A DNA stretch of 64,000 bases from Pseudomonas mosselii (GTDB taxonomy: Bacteria; Pseudomonadota; Gammaproteobacteria; Pseudomonadales; Pseudomonadaceae), in assembly GCF_005796105.1 (NCBI RefSeq), contig NZ_VAUO01000009.1, forward strand, positions 62,001 to 126,000. The letters are read 5' to 3'. How positions within the stretch are numbered: position 1 is the first letter of the stretch; every line of letters begins with the position of its first letter. Below are positions 1-8,217 of this stretch, piece after piece. A program made the translations under genes and the position numbers. The notes under the pieces are model-generated. The model searched no databases, was not told the DNA's origin, and saw only the letters and a list, made by a program, of their open reading frames with translations.

Positions 1-1
1 G

Positions 2-178
2 ACCCACCAGCAGGCCAACGATCACGCATTGCAGTTACTGCGCTGCGCTGCCGCCACGGCTCACGAAACCGGCACCCACCTGCAGGGCACGACGCGGGAA
101 GTGATGTTTGCACTGATGCACATGATCAACATGGCCCGTGCCCTGCTGGAGCAGCGCAACGCCATGACGGCGGAATGA
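2..178 (+). CDS. C-terminal fragment of a small unknown protein
   Basis: The frame is open from the window edge to a TGA at 176-178, giving the last 58 residues of a protein whose start lies outside. The visible part is helical and Ala/Met-rich (FALMHMINMARALLEQ). Its size and layout recall the C-terminal helices of small Pseudomonas proteins of the DUF3077/DUF6124 kind, but 58 residues are too few to assign it. It ends about 90 bases before the iron-regulated promoter. Confidence 0.5.
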   Translation, partial: THQQANDHALQLLRCAAATAHETGTHLQGTTREVMFALMHMINMARALLEQRNAMTAE

Positions 179-269
179 ACAAGAAGGGAGACGTGACAGC
201 CGAGACCCAGGGCGCCCGGGAATGAGGCGTGCAACCAGCCAGTTTTTTACCGTTTTCGGCAAAAAACAT

Positions 270-298
270 TTGACTGGTAAATGATAACCATTATTATC
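270..298 (+). promoter_or_regulatory. sigma-70 promoter overlapped by a Fur box
   Basis: TTGACT at 270-275 and TATTAT at 292-297 form a -35/-10 pair with a 16-base spacer. AATGATAACCATTATTATC (280-298) lies over the -10 and closely matches the Fur consensus GATAATGATAATCATTATC. Iron-loaded Fur bound here would block polymerase, so the downstream RNA should be made under iron limitation. Confidence 0.8.
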
Positions 299-303
299 GC
301 ACT

Positions 304-420
304 CAGCAGGTCGCGAGACCCGCTGGATAACCTGCAAAGTCCTCAGGTCGGACTCTCAGATTATCTCCTCATCAGGCTAATCACGGTTTTTGACCCGGCT
401 TTTTGCCGGGTCTTTTTTTT
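304..420 (+). ncRNA. prrF: PrrF-type iron-responsive small RNA
   Basis: The promoter predicts a start near 304 and an intrinsic terminator ends the transcript near 420, giving about 117 nt, the usual PrrF size. The 3' half carries a stretch (about 350-390, with CTCCTCATCAGGCTAATCAC) that I recognise from memory as the conserved pairing core of Pseudomonas PrrF RNAs. PrrF is the functional counterpart of enterobacterial RyhB: with Hfq it represses mRNAs of iron-using proteins when iron is short. No ORF of note fits inside it. No second copy lies in this window, so the tandem prrF1-prrF2 arrangement of P. aeruginosa is absent here. The 5' boundary is inferred from the promoter. Confidence 0.8.
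392..420 (+). terminator. intrinsic terminator of the PrrF-like RNA
   Basis: GACCCGGC (392-399), a TTTTT loop and GCCGGGTC (405-412) form a perfect 8-bp stem followed by eight T residues (413-420). Confidence 0.9.
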
Positions 421-517
421 GGCTCTTCAGGCTAATGAAGATCGTTGATGGGCGCGATCATAGCAAAAATGTTTCAGGGCATGAACGCTCATTACAAATC
501 TTTGCCGAATCAGCACT

Positions 518-532
518 TGAGAATCAATCTCG
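518..532 (+). promoter_or_regulatory. possible second Fur box before the hybrid regulator gene
   Basis: TGAGAAT-C-AATCTCG is a 7-1-7 imperfect palindrome (5 of 7 arm positions pair) resembling the TGAGAATNATTCTCA form of Fur boxes found before iron-starvation sigma factor genes. It lies 70 bases before the start of the sigma4/FecR-like gene. I see no convincing -35/-10 pair around it, so it remains a candidate. Confidence 0.4.
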
Positions 533-601
533 TTAAGATTAAGCTGACTTTGCGTCACGGAAGATGCGCCCCCTTTTCACCGCGCGAGCAAGGAACTGTC
601 C

Positions 602-1111
602 ATGAGCCGTCTGTTACTGCGCCTCCCGCACGATCCACACGCAGCCGAACAGTCTGTCGAAGACACCTTGCTGCACAGCCTCAAGCGCCTGCCGCGTCGG
701 GTGCAGCAAGTCTTTCTGCTCAACCGCCTCGACCAACTGGGCTTCGCCGACATCGCCGTTCGCCTGGATCTGCCGCTGATGAGCATCGAACGCCACATGA
801 ACCAGGTCCTGCAAGCCACCAGCAGCCCAGCCGACAGACCAAGCCGCATTGCCGGGCACTGGTACGTGCGCCTGCAAAGCCCACAGGTGACCGCCAGCGA
901 ACGCATCGATTTTCGGCGCTGGCTGGATGCCGCCCCCGAGCACCTGCAGGCCTTCCAGCGCACCGAGCTGTGCTGGCGCAGCCTGCTTGCCCCCGCTCGC
1001 CAGCTCGGGCATGACCGCTGGTATCGTCAGGGGCGCGCGGCGCTGTCGCTGGGCGGCTGCTCACTGATCGTCGGGCTGGGCCTGGCGGCGCTGCTAGCAC
1101 TCGGCCTGTAG
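602..1111 (+). CDS. sigma region-4 / FecR N-terminal (DUF4880) hybrid protein
   Basis: 169 residues behind an AAGGA ribosome site. Residues 20-75 (LPRRVQQVFLLNRLDQLGF then a helix-turn-helix) read like region 4 of ECF sigma factors, which contacts the -35 box. Residues 83-130 (W-x-V-R-L, then WLDAAPEHLQAF) read like DUF4880, the cytosolic anti-sigma end of FecR. A hydrophobic C-terminal helix (about 145-169) ends the protein. Sigma region 2 and the FecR periplasmic signalling domain are both missing, so it cannot be an ordinary sigma factor or a signal-receiving FecR. Composition matches the neighbours and the frame is intact, which argues against recent decay. It sits beside the Fur-controlled RNA; a role in iron control is inferred. 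Confidence 0.7.
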   Translation: MSRLLLRLPHDPHAAEQSVEDTLLHSLKRLPRRVQQVFLLNRLDQLGFADIAVRLDLPLMSIERHMNQVLQATSSPADRPSRIAGHWYVRLQSPQVTASERIDFRRWLDAAPEHLQAFQRTELCWRSLLAPARQLGHDRWYRQGRAALSLGGCSLIVGLGLAALLALGL

Positions 1112-1228
1112 GCCTGATGCAACACCGCGCAACGTTCCAGGCACAGTGCGCGCGGGCCGGCAGACACAATCTGCGCCACCTTGGGTGTTAAAGTAGCGTC
1201 ACAACAACGCCAAGACAGGAGCCTGGCA

Positions 1229-2377
1229 ATGACCGCGACGCTGTCCCCGCTGCACATCGACTGCGATTTCGACTCCGGCAATATTCTGGTGCTCGATGCC
1301 AGCGATCCGGCGCACGTGCACCTGAACATCCGCCCCGACACCCACAGTGAACATTTCCAGTGGTTCCACTTCAAGGTCAGCGGCCTCACCCCTGGGCAGG
1401 TCCACCGCTTCAGCCTGGACAACGCCTACCAGTCGTCCTACAAGAACGCCTGGAGCGGCTATAACGCGGTCGCCTCCTACGACCAGCAGACCTGGTTCCG
1501 GGTACCCAGCACCTTCGACGGCAAGGCCTTGGCATTTGAAGTGAAGGCCGAGCACGCGCAGATCTGGTTCGCCTACTTCGAGCCTTACCCACGCGCGCGC
1601 CACAATCAGTTGATCGAGCGCGCCCAGCAAATCGACGGCGTCGAGCTACTGGCCCATGGCCGCAGCGTCCAGGGCCGGGACATTCCACTGCTACGTGCAG
1701 GTCATGGCGAGGCCGGCAAGCGCAAGCTATGGATCATCGCCCAGCAGCATCCGGGCGAGCACATGGCCGAATGGTTCATGGAAGGGGTGATCGAGCGTCT
1801 GCAAGCCAACGATGAGGTCATCCAGCAACTGCTGGCCAAGGCCGACCTGTACCTGATTCCCAACATGAACCCGGACGGTGCGTTCCTCGGCCACCTGCGC
1901 ACCAACTTCAAAGGCAAGGACCTCAACCGGGCTTGGCAGGATGCCAGTATCGAACTCAGCCCCGAGGTGTTCTTTGCCCAGGCGCAGATGAAGCAGTACG
2001 GCGTGGACGCCTTCATCGACGTCCACGGCGACGAGGAGATTCCCCACGTGTTCACCGCCGCCTGCGAGGGTAACCCGGGCTATACCCCGCGTATCGCGCA
2101 GTTGGAAGAGCAGTTCCGGCGTACTCTGTGCGGCTTGACGGGCGACTTCCAGACCCAGTTTGGCTACACCCGCGATGCGCCCGGGCAGGCCAACACCACA
2201 CTGGCGTGCAACGCCGTGGGCATGGCCTACGACTGCCTGTCGCTGACCCTGGAGATGCCCTTCAAGGACCACGACGACGCGCCAGAACCGATCGCCCAAT
2301 GGTCAGGGGCACGCTCGAAAGCCTTGGCAGGCGCCGTGCTGGAGACGTTGCTGAAGATGGTCGACGACTTGCGCTGA
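1229..2377 (+). CDS. M14-family zinc carboxypeptidase, cytosolic (CCP-like)
   Basis: 382 residues from an ATG preceded by AGGAG; an in-frame ATG 48 bases upstream lacks a ribosome site. Residues 1-130 form the beta-rich N-domain typical of cytosolic carboxypeptidases and residues 140-370 the M14 catalytic domain. Zinc ligands are visible as H174 and E177 (HPGE) and H266 (DVHGDE); the general base is E342 (LTLEMPF). There is no signal peptide. It looks like the bacterial CCP6-like enzyme whose structure was solved from P. aeruginosa (PaCCP). The natural substrate of the bacterial enzymes is not established, so only peptide C-terminal trimming is claimed. It converges on the pilus operon. Confidence 0.88.
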   Translation: MTATLSPLHIDCDFDSGNILVLDASDPAHVHLNIRPDTHSEHFQWFHFKVSGLTPGQVHRFSLDNAYQSSYKNAWSGYNAVASYDQQTWFRVPSTFDGKALAFEVKAEHAQIWFAYFEPYPRARHNQLIERAQQIDGVELLAHGRSVQGRDIPLLRAGHGEAGKRKLWIIAQQHPGEHMAEWFMEGVIERLQANDEVIQQLLAKADLYLIPNMNPDGAFLGHLRTNFKGKDLNRAWQDASIELSPEVFFAQAQMKQYGVDAFIDVHGDEEIPHVFTAACEGNPGYTPRIAQLEEQFRRTLCGLTGDFQTQFGYTRDAPGQANTTLACNAVGMAYDCLSLTLEMPFKDHDDAPEPIAQWSGARSKALAGAVLETLLKMVDDLR

Positions 2378-2387
2378 ACAGGGGTGT

Positions 2388-2405
2388 TGGCCCACGGATG
2401 GGCCA
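2388..2405. terminator. hairpin between convergent genes
   Basis: TGGCCCA-CGGA-TGGGCCA is a perfect 7-bp stem with a 4-base loop in the 34-base gap between the carboxypeptidase and csuE. It has no T-tract, so it may be a weak bidirectional terminator only. Confidence 0.4.
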
Positions 2406-2411
2406 CCTCGG

Positions 2412-3389
2412 TCAAAACGCGACATCCAGAATCACATTGTCCACGTAGCTACCGGCCGGCGGCGTCGCCTGGTCGGTATAGACCTTGGCGTTGTAGTTGA
2501 ATACCTGGCTGCCGGTGCCCGTACCGTTGCCGGGATTCACATCGGCATCGCTGCTCGAACGCCGCGCCGCGCCCACCGAACCCCAGCGGGTAGTGCCGGC
2601 ACTCTTGAAGATGTCGTAGGCCAGGTAGTTGCTGGTGCCGGACTTCATCCTGCGCCGCCCACCTGAAACGTTCTGCCCATCATCGAGCCCCACGGTGTAA
2701 CTGCTGCCCTTGGTGCACGACAGGCTCACGCTCTGGCTCACCGTGCCAAACCCGGCGACCACCGGGGCGCTACCAAAGGCGATGTTGGGGGTGGTGATCT
2801 GGCAATCGTTGGTCACGCTGAGGCTGACCGTGAGGGTCTGGGTGCCGCTGCCAATGTCGCGGCCCAGGACACACGCGCCCAAGGCGCCGACGCCTGCGCA
2901 GTAGTTCCAGCTCCAGGCAATGCTCAGTGTCTCCTGGTACAACCCAGCGGCCACGTTGGCCCCCACCGTGGTGCGCAGGTACAACGGCACGGCCTTTGGG
3001 GTACTGCTACCGAGCAACCCCAGGGCATCGATGACACCGTTGCGGGCGAAGTCGAACTGTACGCCACGGGTGATCGGGTAGCTGGTCGTGGCATCGGCGT
3101 AGAGGGTATAGGGAATGATGTCGCCGGTCGGCCCCACCAGCCCGCTGGTGGTGGCCGTGATGGTGGCATAGAAATGATCGTTGCTGGCCAACAGCGTCAG
3201 CAATGAGCCGGTGCACTGTAAACCGGCATTGGTGGTCGAGCCGCTCTGCACCGTGGTACGCACCAGGGTTGAGTTGAGTGAGCCGAAAAGCACCGGCGTG
3301 GTGGCCACCGAACTGCACAACGCCCAGGCCCCGCCAGGCAACCCCAGCAGCGCCGCCAGCAGCGCACGCAATGCCACGCTCATTGGCAC
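2412..3389 (-). CDS. csuE: Csu-type pilus tip adhesin, two spore-coat-U domains
   Basis: 325 residues with an N-terminal signal peptide ending near residue 23 (GGAWA-L). Two spore coat protein U (SCPU) domains follow, about 25-175 and 190-325; the second has the usual CQIT opening, the GLDDGQN segment and the VILDVAF end strand. CsuE-type proteins cap Csu pili and bind hydrophobic surfaces through exposed finger loops. Last gene of a seven-gene operon, its start overlaps the usher stop by 10 bases, implying translational coupling. The product name rests on domain order and position; the binding site cannot be judged by eye. Confidence 0.85.
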   Translation of the reverse strand: MPMSVALRALLAALLGLPGGAWALCSSVATTPVLFGSLNSTLVRTTVQSGSTTNAGLQCTGSLLTLLASNDHFYATITATTSGLVGPTGDIIPYTLYADATTSYPITRGVQFDFARNGVIDALGLLGSSTPKAVPLYLRTTVGANVAAGLYQETLSIAWSWNYCAGVGALGACVLGRDIGSGTQTLTVSLSVTNDCQITTPNIAFGSAPVVAGFGTVSQSVSLSCTKGSSYTVGLDDGQNVSGGRRRMKSGTSNYLAYDIFKSAGTTRWGSVGAARRSSSDADVNPGNGTGTGSQVFNYNAKVYTDQATPPAGSYVDNVILDVAF

Positions 3390-5725
3390 ACCAGCGGGCC
3401 GATCAACGGAATGGGCCCCTGCCCTTCAGGCAAGGCGAATGCGACCTGGCACTGCCCGCCGCCCTCGGCCTTGTCCACGCGCAGGTGATTGTGCGGTGAA
3501 AGGTTCTCCAGATACACCAACCCGTCCCACCCCACCACCGCCTCGGCGCCGCTCTCCTGATGCGAGACACGGCTGCCCAGCTTGAGCACCTGCTGATTGC
3601 CGTCCACCAATACCAGGCTCGCAGCCAGTACCTGGCGCAGCGGAAATTCCAACAGGTAGCCACTGCCACGGCGCACCGCCACGCGCTGCTCCACTTGCGG
3701 CGCCAGGACATCGGCTGGCAGCTGCATGGGGTCGATTTCGTATTTGCCGCGGTAGTAACCGCTGCTGTAGGGCACCAGCAGGTGCCCGTTGCGATCGGTG
3801 CGTCCGACCGGTTGATTCTCGTAATGCACCGGCACATCGGCGTAACCGTTGGTGCTGACTACCACGAACGCATCGTCGATGCGATTGGCAGCGAACAGTC
3901 CGGCATCCATCAGCACCAGCGAGCCGCTGGCGTCCGCCCAGCGGGTCATTTGCTCGGCGGTGCCATACACGCCGGCTTGCACCTGCACCGACTGCAAGCG
4001 CCAGGTCAGGTCGGCCTGGCGATAGGCGCCGGCGCTGCCGCCGCTGGCGTAGCCGAGGTTGTAGCCGACACCGCCGCCCACCGGCACCGCGCGGCTATAG
4101 TTGACCCGTTGCAGATCCTGGCCGTCCTTGCCGCGCTCGGCGCTCAAGGCCAGGGTGCCGTGCAAGTCAAAGGGGATCACCCACTGCGCCTGCACCGCCC
4201 AGGTGCTGTCGCCGACGTCGCGGTTGGCCGACAGGTACAGGCTGCTGTTGCCCCACAGCGGCTTGCTCCAGCTCAGGTTCAACAATCGGGTGCGCGCCCC
4301 GTCGCCGGCACGAATATCGAAGTAACCCGCCCCGAGGCTGCCGTAGCGGTCCAGGTTCAGGCTCACGGTGGCCTGCTCGCTGCGCCGGCTCAAACGCGTG
4401 TAAGGGCTGTCGACCAACGACAGGTCGGCGTACTCGCCGTGACGCTCGATACGCTGGTAGTTGAAGCCGATGCGGTTGCTGCTGTACTGGTAGCCCAGCG
4501 CCACCTGCTGACCTGTGTCGCCGGCGAAGCGGCTTTGGGTCAGCGCGGCATTGACCACGCCGAAGGTGCCGATGCGCAGGTTACCGCCCAAGCCACCGAG
4601 CATCAGCGATTCGGACGTTTCGGCGTGGGTTTCGAGGGTGAAGGCGTCCGACAGCCCATGACGCAGGCTCGCCGTGGCCACGCCCGGGCCGTAGGCGAAA
4701 TCGCGCACACCGTAATCACGGCGCAGGTTGCCCGCAGCCACGGAAAAGTCCGAGAGCCCCTTGGCCAGCAAGCTGCTGGTGACATAGAACGGCAAGGTGG
4801 TGGAAACCTGCCGACCCAAGGCATCGGTGGTCACCACCACCGCTTCCCCTGCGCCGTTGATGAACGGCACGTTGGTCAGGGTATAGGGGCCTGGCTGCAA
4901 CTCGGTGCTGCTGCTTTTATAGCCGTTGATGAACAAATCCAGGGAGGTCGGCACCGCCGCTTCGCCGGCGAAGGCTGGCAGCGGGTAGGTGACCAGGTCG
5001 GGACGTGCGCCGAAGTCCCGCGACAGTTGCAGGCCACCTAACCTCACCGAGGTCGTCCACGGCAAAGCGCCGCTGACCACATCGCCCACCTCATAGCTGA
5101 GCAGGCGTTGCTCGTCGGTGTAGCGAAAGGTCGTGTCGTAGCGCAGGTAGCCCTGGCGGCCTTCGTTCGCGACACCCTGGAGCGACTGGCGCCATTGCCC
5201 GGTGCTGGAAAGCGTGCCCCAGGTGTCGAACAGGCGCAACTCGTTCCAGGCCGCCAGGTAGGTACCGCCATCGTCAGTGTCGTTGAGGTAAGCGTCGTAG
5301 TTGAACAGCGCACCGAAGCTGATGCGCGTATCGCTGGCCGGGTACAGCCCACGCTCGCCCACCTGCTGGTGAGGCAACCAGGCCGGCGGCACTTGCAGCA
5401 ACAGGCGCTGGTTCTGGCTGTCGTAGTCGCTGTGCAAGTCAGGGATGTCATCCAGCGCCACTTCGCCTTGGGGGTCGCCGGGCAAGTGAATACCCGCTTC
5501 GCGCAGCACCTCGCTTGGCAGGTACAGGCGCCCCGCCCGCTGCTGCACCGGCACCAGCTCAGCCTTGCCGACCTGGTTCACCAGCAGGTCCAGGTACAGC
5601 GTGGCGTCGGCAATCGCCGCACTTTCGCTGGGCGGCGGCGGCAGATCGTCGGCCGCGCACACGACAGCGCCGAGCAGGGTCAGGCCCAGCCACAACCGAT
5701 AGGTTGTCGCCCACATCCAGCTCAC
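3380..5725 (-). CDS. csuD: Csu-type outer-membrane usher
   Basis: 781 residues, normal for FimD/PapC-family ushers. A signal peptide (residues 1-25, ending VVCA-AD) is followed by an N-terminal periplasmic domain, a long beta-barrel region (about 120-640) rich in alternating aromatic strands, and C-terminal domains with the YSSGYYRGKYEIDPMQLP segment. Ushers receive chaperone-subunit complexes and extrude the growing pilus across the outer membrane. It lies between the chaperone and the tip adhesin, as in archaic Csu clusters. A second ATG at residue 4 could also serve as start. Confidence 0.93.
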   Translation of the reverse strand: MSWMWATTYRLWLGLTLLGAVVCAADDLPPPPSESAAIADATLYLDLLVNQVGKAELVPVQQRAGRLYLPSEVLREAGIHLPGDPQGEVALDDIPDLHSDYDSQNQRLLLQVPPAWLPHQQVGERGLYPASDTRISFGALFNYDAYLNDTDDGGTYLAAWNELRLFDTWGTLSSTGQWRQSLQGVANEGRQGYLRYDTTFRYTDEQRLLSYEVGDVVSGALPWTTSVRLGGLQLSRDFGARPDLVTYPLPAFAGEAAVPTSLDLFINGYKSSSTELQPGPYTLTNVPFINGAGEAVVVTTDALGRQVSTTLPFYVTSSLLAKGLSDFSVAAGNLRRDYGVRDFAYGPGVATASLRHGLSDAFTLETHAETSESLMLGGLGGNLRIGTFGVVNAALTQSRFAGDTGQQVALGYQYSSNRIGFNYQRIERHGEYADLSLVDSPYTRLSRRSEQATVSLNLDRYGSLGAGYFDIRAGDGARTRLLNLSWSKPLWGNSSLYLSANRDVGDSTWAVQAQWVIPFDLHGTLALSAERGKDGQDLQRVNYSRAVPVGGGVGYNLGYASGGSAGAYRQADLTWRLQSVQVQAGVYGTAEQMTRWADASGSLVLMDAGLFAANRIDDAFVVVSTNGYADVPVHYENQPVGRTDRNGHLLVPYSSGYYRGKYEIDPMQLPADVLAPQVEQRVAVRRGSGYLLEFPLRQVLAASLVLVDGNQQVLKLGSRVSHQESGAEAVVGWDGLVYLENLSPHNHLRVDKAEGGGQCQVAFALPEGQGPIPLIGPLVCQ

Positions 5726-5785
5726 ACACGATGTCCAACCATTGACGGGTCCTCCCTGGCCCCTGACGTTCGTGTACCCGGTTCG

Positions 5786-6562
5786 CTACTGGCCTTGGCG
5801 TATCGCCTGTGCCACATCCTGGCCGTTGACCCGCCCCTTGAGCAGCGTGCTGGGGCCAGGGGTGGCGGGCGCCGGCCAGCGCATGCTGGCGCCGGGCAGT
5901 ACATAGCCGAGCAAACCTTCCACCACAGGCCGTTCCTGACCGCCCTGCTGCAACACCACATCGGTCAGACGCGCATGCACAGGGCCCGTGTTACGCAGCT
6001 CCAGGTACGGCTTGCCTTGTACCGATACGGCGCGCCAGCTCAACTGGGGCTTGCCGACACCCTCGACGCTGCGCCGGCCCTGCGGGTCAGGCTTACCCCA
6101 CAACCCGTCGCCGTAGACGAACAGTGGCACCGAGTAGCGCATCTGCAAGCGGATCGCAGCCTTGGGGCCCTCAGTGGACGGGTCGACCGGCAACGGCGAG
6201 GGGATCTCGTCGATGATGATGCGATAGGCCTGCTCCTGCCCCGCCGGCGACTGGCCGGTGCGCGTCAGGCGGATCAGTTGTTTCTGTCCGGGCGGGATGT
6301 TGGCGACTGGCGGACTGCCGATGATCTCGCGCTGCGCCTGGAACTGCTCCTGGTATTCACCCTGGCGCCAGGCGAACACCCGCACTTGCAAGCTGGCTGG
6401 GGCGCTACCGCGGTTTTCCAGCCACAACGCACCGGCCTTCTGGTCGGCCTCAAGCACAGGGTCGATCGGCCAGATCAGCACCGAGGTGGCAGCGCTGACC
6501 TGCGCGCTGGCCATCAGCATCAGCCCAAGGATCGTCCACATCCGTAAAACGCCTGCCTGCAT
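5786..6562 (-). CDS. csuC: Csu-type periplasmic pilus chaperone
   Basis: 258 residues from an ATG behind GAGGAG. Signal peptide to about residue 24 (VSAA), then two immunoglobulin-like domains of the PapD/archaic chaperone family: the first strand shows IWPIDPVLEAD and ALWLENRG, the second domain has PLFVYG. Such chaperones donate a strand to unfolded SCPU subunits and carry them to the usher. It is followed after 60 bases by the usher gene. Length is normal for archaic chaperones (240-280). Confidence 0.92.
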   Translation of the reverse strand: MQAGVLRMWTILGLMLMASAQVSAATSVLIWPIDPVLEADQKAGALWLENRGSAPASLQVRVFAWRQGEYQEQFQAQREIIGSPPVANIPPGQKQLIRLTRTGQSPAGQEQAYRIIIDEIPSPLPVDPSTEGPKAAIRLQMRYSVPLFVYGDGLWGKPDPQGRRSVEGVGKPQLSWRAVSVQGKPYLELRNTGPVHARLTDVVLQQGGQERPVVEGLLGYVLPGASMRWPAPATPGPSTLLKGRVNGQDVAQAIRQGQ

Positions 6563-6599
6563 GCCCCTCTCCTCGGTTCTGTTCGCGGCGCACCTGGAC

Positions 6600-7103
6600 T
6601 CACCAGGTCACCGTCACCTGCACGACATCGGTATAGGTCCCGGCCGGCAGGTTGCCCGGCAAGGTGGTACGCCCAAAAACCGGCAGTTTGATGGCCGTCG
6701 GGTCGCTGTAGCTCAGCGTGATGCTGCTGCCGACCCCCAGCACCTGGCTGAACGCCGCATCGCTATACAGCTGATAGGCCAGCAGTTGCGTACCCCCGCT
6801 GCGCTTGAGGTAGCGCGTGCCGCTGGCGGGGTTTTGGCCGCCATCGAGGCTCATGCTCAAGCCAACTCCGGGTGTGCACTGGAACGTCACCGTGGTGCCC
6901 CCCAGCGAGGTACTCACCACGCCCGTGGCCAACGCCGAACGCGTGCCATAGTCGAGCACCCCGTAGGCGGTCACCCCTCCGACCACCAGGCAGCCATTGG
7001 CGATGCTCGCCGACACTTGGAAGGTGCTACTGGTCACCGCCTGCGCAGTGGGCACCAGCGCCAGCGCAAGGCCCAGGCCCAACAACCGCAGCGCGCACGA
7101 CAT
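6600..7103 (-). CDS. Csu-type pilus subunit (SCPU domain), fourth gene
   Basis: 167 residues: signal peptide to about 22 (PTAQA) and one SCPU domain with the paired cysteines (C38 in NGCLV and the FQCTPG cysteine), a SLDGGQNP turn and the closing DVVQVTVTW strand. It starts 4 bases after the preceding subunit's stop. Probably one of the minor CsuA/CsuB-type subunits that lie between rod and tip. Which Acinetobacter Csu name applies cannot be decided from sequence reading. Confidence 0.88.
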   Translation of the reverse strand: MSCALRLLGLGLALALVPTAQAVTSSTFQVSASIANGCLVVGGVTAYGVLDYGTRSALATGVVSTSLGGTTVTFQCTPGVGLSMSLDGGQNPASGTRYLKRSGGTQLLAYQLYSDAAFSQVLGVGSSITLSYSDPTAIKLPVFGRTTLPGNLPAGTYTDVVQVTVTW

Positions 7104-7106
7104 GGC

Positions 7107-7640
7107 TCAGAAACTCAGCTCGACCGCTACCGTGTCGGTGTAGACCCCGGCGGGCAAGCCAGCCTTGCCCTTGGCCTGGCCGTACAGGTTGACCGTCTGT
7201 GCCGCCCCGCTGCTGGTCGGCAGGGTGATGGTGCCGTCGATGGCCAACAGTTGAGTGCGCCCAGCATCGGTGTAGAAGTCATACGGCACGAAGTTGCCGG
7301 CACCATCGGCCAGGGCACGAGTACCGCCGCTGGAACGACCATCATGGGCCCCGGCCCTGACCTTGATCACCGGTACAGTGCCCGAGGAGCACAGGATGCT
7401 CATGGCGCCGCCACCACCACCGAGCACCTGGGCGTTGGCGCTGGTGAACAGCGAATCCTGCGTGCCAAAGTTCAAGGCGCCGAAATTCAGCCCCGAGGTG
7501 CCCGAGGTGCCATTGACCTGGCAGGCTGCGGTCAGCGTCAGTGTCGAGCTGATGGTGCCGGTGACGGTGGCCGCCTGGGCGTGTAGCGCCAGGCCCAGGC
7601 CAAGGCCTGCGAGCAGGCAACGGGTAGAAAGCGTGGTCAT
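7107..7640 (-). CDS. Csu-type pilus subunit, CsuA/B-like major rod candidate
   Basis: 177 residues behind AAGGAG. Signal peptide to about residue 23 (ALHAQA-A), then a single SCPU domain with a Gly/Ser/Thr-rich, low-charge sequence and the LNFGALNFG motif that resembles Acinetobacter CsuA/B, the main rod subunit. The domain closes with VYTDTVAVELSF, the donor-complementation strand region. Here the CsuA/B-like subunit is third rather than first in the operon. Confidence 0.87.
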   Translation of the reverse strand: MTTLSTRCLLAGLGLGLALHAQAATVTGTISSTLTLTAACQVNGTSGTSGLNFGALNFGTQDSLFTSANAQVLGGGGGAMSILCSSGTVPVIKVRAGAHDGRSSGGTRALADGAGNFVPYDFYTDAGRTQLLAIDGTITLPTSSGAAQTVNLYGQAKGKAGLPAGVYTDTVAVELSF

Positions 7641-7659
7641 GCTGAGGTCTCCTTACGTA

Positions 7660-8208
7660 TTACCAGTCCAGGGTCACTCTGAGGGTGTCGCGGTACAGCC
7701 CGGCGGGCAGCGCGCGCGGCTGCGCGACCACCACGCCGTAGATGGGCACGGGTACTTGCTCGGTGCTGTTGACCGTGAAAGTGCGCGCTTGGCCGATCGC
7801 GTAGCGGCTGCGACCGCTCGGATCGATCGCCAACTGATAAGGAATGGTTTCGCGGCCGTTGCTGAGGCGGCGTACGCCGTCACTGCCATTGAGCCCTTCG
7901 TTGATGCGCACACTGAAAGCACGCACCTGGGGCGAGCAACTGATTTGCAAGCTGCCCTCACCACCGGCTTCATCCACGCGCCCGCTCAACGGCTGGTCCC
8001 AGGTAGGTCCCTGGGCGCCAAAGTCGATCACACCAGGGTTGCCCAGCGTCGCCGGTTGAGGATTGCTGCTGACCTGGCAGGCGGCGCCAATCACCAGCCG
8101 TGCCTGGATGAAACCGCTGCTACTGCCATGCGCCATGCCACCGGGCAGCAGCAGTGGGCCCAGGGACAGCAACAGCAGGGTGGTACGTTGCAGCGCATCC
8201 TTGTGCAT
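7660..8208 (-). CDS. Csu-type pilus subunit (SCPU domain), second gene
   Basis: 182 residues from an ATG behind AAGGAG. Signal peptide to about residue 27 (GGMAHG), then one SCPU domain with ACQV and SCSP cysteines, SVRINEGLN and the closing DTLRVTLDW strand. Nine bases separate it from the first operon gene. Probably a minor or initiating subunit. Confidence 0.87.
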   Translation of the reverse strand: MHKDALQRTTLLLLSLGPLLLPGGMAHGSSSGFIQARLVIGAACQVSSNPQPATLGNPGVIDFGAQGPTWDQPLSGRVDEAGGEGSLQISCSPQVRAFSVRINEGLNGSDGVRRLSNGRETIPYQLAIDPSGRSRYAIGQARTFTVNSTEQVPVPIYGVVVAQPRALPAGLYRDTLRVTLDW

Positions 8209-8217
8209 GGCGGCTCC

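Noticed and set aside
3560..5041. A 493-codon plus-strand frame opposite the usher gene
   Set aside because: Ala/Gln/Val-rich antisense shadow; csuD is clearly the coding frame.
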